Positions 6,501 through 11,173 of a DNA stretch of 11,173 bases are shown here, one piece after another. Below the pieces are notes generated by a model. That model did not search any database and was not told where the DNA came from. It worked only from the letters and a program-made list of their open reading frames with translations. The position numbers and the translations under genes were made by a program. The number at the start of each line of letters is the position of its first letter. The stretch's first letter is position 1. The stretch is from Rodentolepis nana (Eukaryota; Platyhelminthes; Cestoda; Cyclophyllidea; Hymenolepididae), in contig UZAE01001880.1 in the NCBI GenBank assembly GCA_900617975.1, positions 1 through 11,173 of the forward strand, given 5' to 3'.

Positions 6501-7558
6501 CTCTGTCTCCGGTTTAAAGCTAATCGAAAATGGGCTCTCGAAGGAAACGATGGCTCTCATTAACGCAATTTTGATACCTTACGACATTGTACTCCCACTT
6601 CTTGTCGTTCGATGCAGCAGTGGTCCTCGACCAATCAGCACTATGCTCAAATTCTCCATTCCATTGTCAGTTTCTTTTTCGTTAATTATTTCCGTACTGC
6701 TGATGTTAACAAGCTTCTAATAATATCTCTCTCTTTCTCTATGTCTCTTTCAAATTTAGATTCTTCCTGTCTTTTACATCAATACCACTTGTCTACTACG
6801 TTGATTTCTTTAAAACGGAGACACCGATTAACTCAACAATCGTTAATGGAAATAGCAGCAGTATAATCCAAGGTACCAAGGTATCCATGTCCCCTTACAT
6901 CTACATAATCCTCACATTACGAGGTATTGTTTCTGGTGTATTCGGATCAATCATACATTTGAGTCAGGGGACCTTTCATGCTCGAATTGCTGATCCATCA
7001 CTCGGGGGTACTTATATGACTTTACTGAACACACTTTGCAACTTATGTAAGTACTATTGATACCAAAGTGGCTTCTCCTTATGAGACGAGTTTTTGCATC
7101 TTTGTCATGAATAATAACTCAATGGCAGATGCCAAAACTCACAAATTTTCTGCATTATTTTAGCCGTTTCCCTACCCAATACCATCCTACTATTCTTCAT
7201 CGATCCATTGACGTGGCGTACATGTGAAAATGCATCGGTGGAGAAGGCCATCAGCGTCCTTAATAGCACCTCAACTAATCGCACTGAGTTGGTAGAATTC
7301 GCGGAGAACTTCTTGTCAACTAATGCCACGTGTGTGGACTATGAAGGCAAGGAGGCCTGCAAATTAGCCGGTGGTGCCTGTCGAACAATCGTGGATGGCT
7401 ACTACTTGATGTCTGGTGTGGGTTTCGTGTGTGGCATTGTCGGCTTCTACTTCCTGCATAAAATGTCCAAGTACTTAGATGGAAAGACTGTGGAGGAATA
7501 CAGAGTGCACGAAAAGTCCGAATCACCTGAAAGGGCAGAAAGTTCTGGAGTTTCTTAA
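3378..7558 (+). CDS. SLC33A1: Acetyl-coenzyme A transporter 1 (AT-1, MFS-like, Acatn family), seven exons
   Basis: Join of 3378-3500, 4924-5321, 5358-5515, 5565-5902, 6481-6665, 6760-7046 and 7164-7558, giving 1884 nt, 627 residues and a stop. In animals this family carries acetyl-CoA from cytosol into the ER/Golgi lumen for acetylation of proteins and gangliosides. Conserved stretches run in family order: LLLVFLYMLQGIPLGL (33-47), FSLKLIWAPFVD (77-88), GRRKSW (96-101), NFLAATQD and VDGWA (154-168), SDSVSGLKLIENG (345-357), GGTYMTLLNT (483-492), DPLTWRTC (510-517), DGYY (574-577). Many hydrophobic segments fit a 12-helix transporter. Human AT-1 is 549 residues. The excess lies mainly in an acidic loop (about 248-309) and a lumenal insert (about 422-440). 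ATG 3378 was chosen because it is the first ATG in frame after TAG 3291. All introns are GT-AG and every phase matches. Confidence 0.93.
3501..4923 (+). other. SLC33A1 intron 1 (1423 bp)
   Basis: GTATGT donor and a TTCACTTCTGTAG acceptor. Open frames inside it (for example 3991-4224, 4237-4422 and 4472-4744) match nothing I recognise and have no supporting splice context. The perfect 8-bp inverted repeat AAAAGAAT-GT-ATTCTTTT at 3605-3622 is the only structure noted. No short-element copy was found. Confidence 0.85.
4924..5321 (+). CDS. SLC33A1: SLC33A1 exon 2
   Basis: Residues 42 to 174 (last codon split, phase 2). It begins GIPLGL and completes the first helix. It carries the FSLKLIWAPFVD block, the cytosolic GRRKSW turn typical of MFS-like carriers, and the signature around FLAATQD and VDGWA. 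These are the most conserved parts of the family and give the strongest support for the assignment. Confidence 0.93.
5322..5357 (+). other. SLC33A1 intron 2, only 36 bp
   Basis: Donor GTAAGA and acceptor TTTTAG. A branch-like CTAAC is at 5340-5344, with its adenine 14 nt before the end. Length is a multiple of three, but reading through meets TAA at 5323-5325 at once. Removing it gives codon AAG (Lys174) and resumes at ENLGWAPTCQTIGQ, which matches the family, so the intron is real. Introns of this size are well known in flatworms and unusual in most other animals. Confidence 0.9.
5358..5515 (+). CDS. SLC33A1: SLC33A1 exon 3
   Basis: Completes Lys174 and encodes 175-226 plus the first base of codon 227. 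It contains NLGWAPTCQTIGQTIGSLLG, aligned to the human helix that begins RENVGYASTCNSVGQ, then a loop with ESPDMCNDYFR. Confidence 0.9.
5516..5564 (+). other. SLC33A1 intron 3, 49 bp
   Basis: GTAGGT donor and ATCGATTAG acceptor, with a branch-like TTAAC near 5542-5546. Its length is not a multiple of three, and removing it restores the frame (Gly227, then FLYACGVLF). Confidence 0.85.
5565..5902 (+). CDS. SLC33A1: SLC33A1 exon 4, with enlarged acidic loop
   Basis: Completes Gly227 and encodes 228-339. A hydrophobic helix (about 228-246) ending GLFKRE leads into a long hydrophilic loop, about 248-309, rich in Glu, Asn and Asp. A second helix then follows (LLLKPVLVYVAFIF). The human loop here is about 40-45 residues shorter. 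By family topology the loop should face the cytosol. The donor is AAC/GTAAGT, phase 0. Confidence 0.9.
5903..6480 (+). other. SLC33A1 intron 4 (578 bp) holding short-element copy E
   Basis: GTAAGT donor and TTTTTATCTCACTTTCAG acceptor. It contains copy E antisense to the gene, a run of 12 G at 6135-6146, and C-rich runs at 6295-6301 and 6337-6354. Open frames on the minus strand across this stretch come from the repeat. Confidence 0.88.
6093..6300 (-). repeat. Short interspersed element copy E, tail-truncated, in intron 4
   Basis: Plus-strand similarity to copies A and D begins at CTTCACAGAGGGAAGG and runs through AGACAGACACAAAGGTAGA and GTGGTCGAATATG to CCCAGGGTGC and the head end TTTCGCACACCCC. 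The AAAT tail and the GGGCTAATG segment are missing, as is the CGTATGAGTATACG hairpin: AACTGCC joins directly to CAGGGTGC. No target-site duplication was seen, which fits an old, broken copy. Confidence 0.7.
6481..6665 (+). CDS. SLC33A1: SLC33A1 exon 5
   Basis: Encodes 340-400 and two bases of codon 401. SDSVSGLKLIENGLSKE matches the human segment around ADAVTGLKLVEEGVPKE. GPRPISTMLKFSIP follows the IPYDIVLPLL helix. The donor is ATT/GTCAGT, not the usual GTAAGT. It was chosen because the next exon then continues the human alignment at the same spacing, whereas reading on hits TAA at 6718. Confidence 0.85.
6666..6759 (+). other. SLC33A1 intron 5, 94 bp
   Basis: Donor GTCAGT is slightly off consensus. 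The pyrimidine-rich 3' half ends CAAATTTAG. The reading frame stays open for about 50 nt past the donor, so the boundary rests on protein alignment and the stop at 6718-6720. Confidence 0.8.
6760..7046 (+). CDS. SLC33A1: SLC33A1 exon 6
   Basis: Completes Leu401 and encodes 402-496 plus one base of codon 497. A helix (FFLSFTSIPLVYYVDF) is followed by a loop with two glycosylation sequons (NST at 425, NSS at 432) that is about 17 residues longer than in human. A long hydrophobic stretch then leads into FHARIADPSLGGTYMTLLNT, the best-known signature of the C-terminal half. The donor is GTAAGT. Confidence 0.92.
7047..7163 (+). other. SLC33A1 intron 6, 117 bp
   Basis: GTAAGT donor, TGCATTATTTTAG acceptor, phase 1. 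Removing it joins LCNL to SVSLPNT, which matches the human LGGNWPST region in spacing. Confidence 0.88.
7164..7558 (+). CDS. SLC33A1: SLC33A1 exon 7 (C-terminus)
   Basis: Completes Ser497 and encodes 498-627 and TAA. DPLTWRTC is followed by a hydrophilic loop, presumably lumenal, with four cysteines (517, 553, 562, 569) whose spacing near the end (ACKLAGGAC) parallels human LCKKLGGSC. Four N-glycosylation sequons (519, 530, 535, 550) lie in the same loop. A last helix begins after DGYYLMSG and ends near FYFLHK. A charged cytosolic tail of about 30 residues closes the protein. Confidence 0.93.
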
Positions 7559-7689
7559 CCACTTTGTTTTGTCTCCCCCGCCTTGATATTTGCTCCTCTT
7601 ATGCACTCTTTGCAACAATTCTCATATATTGGTATCAAACATTATAGACGTCTTGGTTCAATATTGACCTTTCGTTTAGATGAAGCTAT
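7559..7689 (+). other. 3' flank / probable start of the SLC33A1 3' UTR
   Basis: A short pyrimidine-rich then AT-rich stretch between the stop codon and the retrotransposon remnant. No AATAAA or ATTAAA occurs here. The first AATAAA found downstream is at 8609-8614, inside the antisense remnant. The transcript may therefore use a variant signal, or its 3' UTR may run into the retrotransposon. Confidence 0.5.
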
Positions 7690-8240
7690 TTATAGTCTCG
7701 ATATGCGTCGAAACAGATGAGTTTTGATTTTTGCTTCAGTATACGAAAGAGACGGTTTGAGAACTCTATTTCTCCTTGGAAAGCGGATCTATTGTGTCCC
7801 GCTGTTGAGTAGACAGAGAAGAGTTCAGATTAGACACCTGCACCAACGTGTTTTTTTTCTATGTATGACCCATCGATGAAGACTTTGAGGCATTGATTTG
7901 CAGGATAGTTGACACTGATTGTCTCCAGGGCCAGTGAGCGCATTTGTTCTCGAGAGGTGTTTGATTTCCTGAAGTAGTCAAGCAGTCGGGCGCAACACAC
8001 TACATCAGTGTTGGATAATGGGTTCATGGGTAGAGGGAGGCTTTTTGGTTTGTCATCAATTTGTAATGCTTTCTTCAGTTCTATGGCTTTCTGTATTAGA
8101 CCAGATTGCCTTTTCAGATGTCTTGGTCCATTCTCGTAGGTGCTGAAGAATTTAGCCATGGGAATGCTCAGTAGCTTCTAGTACAGGATCAAGGCCTTTT
8201 ATTTGATAATGGAATATATTGCCGTGCTTCATATAACTGA
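7690..8240 (-). pseudogene. LINE RNase H region, broken
   Basis: The open part (8159-7830) reads FFSTYENGPRHLK, then SLALETISVNYP and KVFIDGSYIEKKHVGAGV. FIDGS carries the first catalytic Asp of RNase H (7872-7874). After a TAA at 7830-7832 the same frame continues with SELF, GHNRSAFQGEIE and then degenerates. The Glu of QGEIE (about 7764-7772) is the likely second catalytic acid. The third Asp motif is not convincing. Upstream, a frameshift and a TAG separate this from QLYEARQYIPLSNKRP. The domain removes RNA from the cDNA hybrid in active elements. Confidence 0.85.
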
Positions 8241-8556
8241 GAGCATTGCATCAATGGTTGTTGATTTTATCCCTCCAGTAATTAGTCGTAATTGTGTTTC
8301 TATCCTGTAACCAGGAGCATTGCATCAATGGGTGTTAATTCTATCTTCTGTAACTTGGAGCATTGCATCAATGGGTGTTGATTTTATTCCTCCAGTAATT
8401 AGTCGTAATGCTGATGAGTGTTTCTATCTTCTGTAACTTGGAGCATTGCATCAATGGGTGTTGATTTTATTCCTCCCAGTAATAAGTCGTAATGCTTGGT
8501 TGTGTGCCTTCTCGAGTGAGTAATTAGTCGTAATGCTTGGTTGTGTGCCTTCTCAA
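8236..8556 (-). repeat. Tandem duplications of the ALRLITGGIKSTPIDAMLQ coding segment
   Basis: Copies of GAGCATTGCATCAATGG start at 8241, 8315, 8358 and 8441 (steps 74, 43 and 83). Most are followed by a version of GTTGATTTTAT and a TTAGTCGTAATG block. A further duplication, TCGTAATGCTTGGTTGTG with its flanks, begins near 8480 and again near 8521 (41 bp apart). Read on the minus strand, each is a piece of the same LINE coding segment. Confidence 0.85.
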
Positions 8557-8720
8557 GGGACTCTGTGGCTGTAATGAGTGGCTCACACCATACAACATTA
8601 TTGGCCTGAATAAACAATCTTGTAAGTGGTGTTGAGAGTTGAGCGTGCACAGCCCCATAGGTGTAAGTGGTGTTTAGAGTTGAGCGCGCACAGCCCCATA
8701 CTTACCAGCAAGACGCTTCA
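8399..8720 (-). pseudogene. LINE post-RT segment, broken
   Basis: Minus-strand reading gives NRLNVLKRLAGKYGA (from about 8735), RSTLNTT-like remains, LTRLFIQANNVVWCEPLITATES (near 8620-8560), LEKAHNQALRLI and GGIKSTPIDAMLQVTE. This is the conserved region between RT and RNase H in this LINE type. It is interrupted by duplications and short deletions. Confidence 0.8.
8621..8700 (-). repeat. 41-bp tandem duplication in the LINE remnant
   Basis: A 39-nt block starting TGTAAGTGGTGTT and ending CACAGCCCCATA occurs at 8621-8659 and 8662-8700 with a few mismatches. It encodes the YGA.R..LNTT piece twice, so it is a local copy of coding sequence and not a separate element. Confidence 0.9.
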
Positions 8721-8940
8721 GTACATTTAGTCTATTGGAGACCACTCTGCTACGCTTTGCAACGTCATTCCGAGATATGTGAACTCATTGGTTTTTTCTA
8801 GGGTAGAATCCTTATAACTTAAAAGCGGGTTTATGGTGTGACGAGCCGAAGAAAATATTTGCGGGTTTATGCTAAGACGAGGGAGAGGAAATGTTTGGAA
8901 TGCAGTATCGCGGTGTTGATAACCAGTACATTGTTGTCGC
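8720..8940 (-). pseudogene. LINE RT C-terminal part (SINPQIF to EFTYLGMT)
   Basis: The minus-strand frame (8942-8727) reads TAFQTFPLPRLSINPQIFSS, then INPLLSYKDSTLEKTNEFTYLGMT. After LGMT the family normally continues with a segment before VAKRSR. Here that segment is missing and VAKRSRVVSNRLNVLKRLAG resumes in another frame, so a deletion with frameshift is visible at about 8763. Confidence 0.8.
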
Positions 8941-9094
8941 ACCAGTTTGCTAGTAGTTTAAGTGCACTCATGTTGTCGCACCAGTTTGCTAGTAGTTTAA
9001 GTGCACTATTAAGAGCGCAGTTCGCTAGTAGTTTAAGTGCACAATTTAGGGCACTTTTATCATCTCATGAAGTAAGTGCACAATTTAGGACACT
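8932..9094 (-). repeat. 39-bp-period tandem repeat of the CALKLLANWCDN coding segment
   Basis: Two identical 37-mers (8932-8968 and 8971-9007, starting TGTTGTCGCACC) are followed by a partial third at 9008-9042. A related pair containing AAGTGCACAATTTAGG starts at 9035 and 9074. AAGTGC anchors at 8960, 8999, 9035 and 9074 give steps of 39, 36 and 39, all multiples of three. On the minus strand each unit reads CALKLLANWCDN, the stretch that follows the RT catalytic core. Confidence 0.9.
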
Positions 9095-9099
9095 TTCTG

Positions 9100-9193
9100 T
9101 CCTCTCCTTAGCTTTTTTCTTAGGGGCGGAATACCATAGAACAAGATCATCTGCCTAAAGTAAGCACTTGATGCCCGTGAATGTCTCATCGAT
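9100..9193 (-). pseudogene. LINE RT catalytic motif C region
   Basis: Minus-strand reading is NVFIDE, TFTGIKCLL, stop, ADDLVLWYSAPKKKAKERTE. ADD (9146-9154) carries the two catalytic aspartates of the RT active site. The residue before them, normally Tyr or Phe, is a TAG at 9155-9157, most simply a one-base change from TAC or TAT. Confidence 0.88.
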
Positions 9194-9440
9194 GAAGACA
9201 TTGAAAAGAGTGCAGCTTGTGACAGCTCCCTGTCAACATTGAAAAGAGTGCAGGTTGTGACAGCTCCCTGTGGAAAAAAGAGTGCAGCTTGTGACAGCTC
9301 CCTGTGGAAGGCCTGTAATGCAGCTTGTGACAGCTCCCTGTGGAAGGCCTGTTTGTAAGGCTGGGACAGCTCCCTGTGGAAGGCCTGTTTGTAAAAGATT
9401 GGATCCTATGGAAGGCCTGTTTGCAAAAGATTGGATTTTG
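9194..9440 (-). repeat. Tandem repeats of the RT motif B segment (QTGLPQGAVTSCTLF)
   Basis: The 13-mer GACAGCTCCCTGT occurs five times, starting at 9221, 9259, 9293, 9329 and 9365 (steps 38, 34, 36, 36). GGAAGGCCTGT follows several copies and also occurs without the 13-mer near 9410. On the minus strand the units encode overlapping pieces of QTGLPQGAVTSCTLFNVF, the substrate-binding motif B of LINE reverse transcriptase. Unit edges are staggered, so the copies did not all arise in one event. Confidence 0.92.
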
Positions 9441-9521
9441 ATAGAGCACTTCCATATCTGACTTTACACGATCTTTGTCCAATGAATGCTTTTAATCCAG
9501 TTTAGCATGTTATGCTTAGTA
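9440..9521 (-). pseudogene. LINE RT segment between motifs A and B, frameshifted
   Basis: After the stop at 9522-9524 the reading shifts frame and gives TGLKAFIGQRSCKVRYGSAL, which normally follows the AYD...KLA region in this RT. One further in-frame stop is present. Confidence 0.75.
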
Positions 9522-10020
9522 CTAGTCTGCCAATTTTAGAATCAGCTTCTCTTTCAATACTAAGTCATATGCTGATGTGAAATCGACGAAAACAGCCGTA
9601 AGGGTATTTCTTGCATCAAGGGCATCTTTGATGTGTTGGGAGAAAGTGGCTACTTGTTGATTTGTTGATCTTTGTGCCCTAAAACCTGCTTGTTCACTCT
9701 CAAGAATATTGTTGGTCTCAAGGAACCAGGTGAGCCTCCTGTTAACCATTCTTTCCATAAGTTTAGCCAGCACGCTTGTGAGGGAGATAGGCCTATAGTT
9801 GTCAAAGTTGACAGGGTCGTTGCCCTATTTTAGTTCTGGTATTACTATGGCAACTTTCCATTGGTTAGGTATGAGACTGGTCTCCCAGATTTTGTTGAAA
9901 ATCATCATCATGGTTTCATTGGCTTTTGGTCCCATTCTAATTAGAAATTGCGGATGAACACCATCTTCGCCAGGAGACTTCTTGCACTTTAACTGTTTTA
10001 TCGCAGCATTAGTTTCGCAA
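9522..10020 (-). pseudogene. LINE reverse transcriptase fingers and palm, motif A
   Basis: A single frame reads ETNAAIKQLKCKKSPGEDGVHPQFL, IWETSLIPNQWKVAIVIPELK, stop, FDNYRPISLTSVLAKLMERMVNRRL, EQAGFRAQRSTNQQV and TAVFVDFTSAYD. SPG.DG, NYRPISL, GFR and FVDF are the standard blocks. The motif A catalytic Asp is at 9582-9584. The only break within this stretch is TAG at 9825-9827, where the family has a residue of the LK.G.D turn. This is the best-preserved part of the element. Confidence 0.93.
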
Positions 10021-10530
10021 GTTTGAATAATTCAGAAATTACTTAATTTCATCAAACTGTCTCACTTGTATCTTTATATCTCTTGAAGATTTTCTGAAAG
10101 AATGGTTTTTCTTTTGCTTGTGGGAATAGAACCTAGCAAAGTAGTTAGCTTTTTGAAGTCGGTGGTAAGCAGTTTGTTTTTTAAACGTATTGGTTCTTTC
10201 TTGGGTCTTTCTCTGTTGTTTTGGCGGTTATCCAGGAATTCGAAAGTGCGTTGGCTACCACTTTGATAGTTGATATTTGAGATGAAGTTGTCGAAGGAAG
10301 TCCGTTTAGCTTGTAAGATGGCTTGCCTTAGGACAGCTGACTACCATCTCCAGGCTTGTACGTCTTCCATTCTTCCAGTCTGATCAGCAGTGTTGCGAAG
10401 GGCGTCCAACTTTCTTTTCAGTTCCTCAAGGTGTTCTGACCAAAACACTAGATAGAGTTTAGTCTTGCCACGGGAAATTGTGCTATTTGCACATCTGATC
10501 AAAATATTCGTGATATCCTTGCAAAGTTTG
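10021..10530 (-). pseudogene. LINE linker between endonuclease and RT, broken
   Basis: The RT frame extends upstream with KTKLYLVFWSEHLEELKRKLDALRNTADQTGRMEDVQAWR, then AVLRQAILQAKRTSFDNFISN and KKEPIRLKNKLLTTDFKK. This basic, helical stretch is typical of LINE ORF2 just before RT. Stops lie at 10341-10343, 10074-10076, 10062-10064 and 10032-10034. The last three cluster where sequence joins to the RT start, which suggests a damaged junction. Confidence 0.8.
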
Positions 10531-10924
10531 TCAGGATGTTGGTTGAAGTTGAGGGGATTGTGTGAAGTTCATTCTCTAATAGGTTTGCGAATCTAGGCCA
10601 GTCAGCCTGATTATTTCGCATGTCTTGCGTCGAGCCCATACTCTTGATTAGATCGTAATGTAAGGTGAGGCCTTCTTTTACTCCTGTCAGAATTCCACTT
10701 ACAAATTACCGGTATTTAGATAGAAGGTACAAGATGAAACCTGGGAATTGGTAGTATTTCAGATTGTCATCCGAAAGGTTTGCTTCCATAATTGTGAAAA
10801 TGTCTACATCAGAGGTTTGTAGGATTTTCTGGACTTGAATCTTTTTGTCCTGTGACATCTCTCCAGCATTCCTCCGAAGGTTTTGTAGACGTTGTGATTC
10901 GCTCTTACGAGGGCGATTTCTCTT
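10502..10924 (-). pseudogene. LINE endonuclease, N-terminal part with large internal deletion
   Basis: One frame, with a single TAA at 10706-10708, reads LRRNAGEMSQDKKIQVQKIL, VDIFTIMEANLSDDNLKYYQ, VSGILTGVKEGLTLHYDLIKSMG and then QADWPRFANLLENEL. The NAG start and the IMEANL Glu are the first catalytic landmarks of the apurinic-type endonuclease. The middle and end of the domain, including the GDFNAH-type block, are absent, so roughly 100 or more residues are lost between IKSMG and ADWPRF. The frame ends at TGA 10499-10501. Confidence 0.8.
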
Positions 10925-10970
10925 TTACCTCTGTTTCAAGCTAATCATAATAAATAGAAGACAAAATGTC

Positions 10971-11046
10971 GAGTGATATACTTTTTGCCGTATGAGTATA
11001 CGTTGTCCAGCGTGCACCACATGGAGGTAAGTCTATTGCTCACCCC
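10971..11046 (-). repeat. Short interspersed element copy F, head only
   Basis: The plus strand reads ACTTTTTGCCGTATGAG, TATACGTTG, CCAGCGTGCACC, GGAGGTAAGTCTATTGC and ends CACCCC, the head of copies B, C and E. The body and tail are absent. About 45 bp further on, in the minus-strand sense, the LINE endonuclease frame begins. This may be a truncated insertion, or it may be the 5' untranslated head of the LINE itself. Confidence 0.75.
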
Positions 11047-11173
11047 TGATGAGGGAATATATGATTTTGAAAACGAGAGACGACACTAAAGATTATTTTA
11101 TGCCTTACAGCCCCACATGAACACGGTTCGAATATCTCAAGTTCCCACACTTCTTAGTCTTAAGGGGAATAAT
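11047..11173. other. Window end, nothing recognised
   Basis: Unique sequence. A CTGATGAG at about 11044-11051 looked like part of a hammerhead ribozyme core but lacks a matching stem. Confidence 0.4.

Larger units (their letters stand above)
7690..10930 (-). mobile_element. Decayed non-LTR (LINE) retrotransposon with EN, RT and RNase H remnants
   Basis: Reading the minus strand from 10930 down gives the parts of a LINE polyprotein in the expected order: an apurinic-type endonuclease start, a linker, reverse transcriptase, the post-palm region and an RNase H domain. This layout fits Jockey/I-group elements with a C-terminal RNase H. The wording of the RT and RNase H motifs resembles, from memory, elements abundant in arthropods, especially spiders; that is recall and not a search. 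The copy is dead. It has stops at 10706-10708, 10499-10501, 10341-10343, 10074-10076, 9825-9827 and 9155-9157, several frameshifts, a large endonuclease deletion and local tandem duplications. The orientation is antisense to SLC33A1. No 3' tail or target duplication was recognised. Confidence 0.88.

Noticed and set aside
7105..7562. Minus-strand open frames opposite exon 7
   Set aside because: Shadows of the SLC33A1 C-terminal exon, whose plus-strand reading matches the family.
7871..7883. CATCGATGAAGAC shared between 7871-7883 and 9189-9201, as a dispersed repeat
   Set aside because: Both are the reverse complement of codons for VFID, once in the RNase H FIDGS motif and once after RT motif B. 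The match reflects similar coding and not duplication.
8838..9158. 106-codon plus-strand frame with repeated HQFASSLSAL
   Set aside because: Antisense reading of the 39-bp repeat whose minus strand encodes the RT segment CALKLLANWCDN.
9270..9461. Repetitive open frames on both strands (9186-9482 minus, 9270-9461 plus)
   Set aside because: They arise from the tandem repeat of RT motif B. The peptides, with recurring APCGRPV or RPSTGSC, are out-of-frame readings and not a repeat protein.
7690..10930. Retrovirus or endogenous viral element
   Set aside because: There are no LTRs, gag, protease or envelope. An apurinic-type endonuclease start before the RT and the RT wording are those of a LINE.
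11044..11083. CTGATGA followed by GAAAAC, as in a hammerhead ribozyme core
   Set aside because: The intervening bases do not form the required stem II, and no matching stems I and III were seen. The CTGATGAG at 8411 fails in the same way.

Overview
This is eukaryotic DNA. One protein-coding gene with six introns is readable, on the plus strand from 3378 to 7558. It is the acetyl-coenzyme A transporter SLC33A1 (AT-1, Acatn family), and its seven exons join without a frame break into 627 codons. Introns of 36, 49, 94 and 117 bp mixed with long ones, an AT-rich background and plain GT-AG sites suggest a parasitic flatworm, most likely a tapeworm. The species is not settled from sequence alone.

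Layout. Bases 1-318 are nearly featureless, apart from a speculative last exon of an upstream gene at 22-78. Bases 319-2256 hold four copies of a short interspersed element of about 320 bp. Two of them have visible target-site duplications: 13 bp around copy C and 10 bp around copy D. Bases 2257-3377 are unique 5' flank. SLC33A1 follows, and a fifth copy of the short element lies antisense in its intron 4. Only about 130 bp after the stop codon, the minus strand enters a decayed non-LTR retrotransposon that runs from about 10930 back to about 7690. Endonuclease, reverse transcriptase and RNase H parts are recognisable, with stops, frameshifts and deletions. The head of a sixth short-element copy (10971-11046) lies just upstream of the retrotransposon's 5' end, on the same strand.

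The most unusual signals are in the repeats. The dead retrotransposon carries several separate local tandem duplications, mostly with 34-43 bp steps, each copying the reverse-transcriptase reading frame at that point. The short element has exact retroposition hallmarks (a tail of AAAT repeats plus target-site duplications), a nested-stem head, and a possible link to the large retrotransposon. The transporter has a 36-bp intron and an acidic loop enlarged by about 40-45 residues. I found no bacterial-type system, CRISPR array, tRNA, rRNA or self-cleaving ribozyme. Family statements come from recall and translation by eye, not from a database search.
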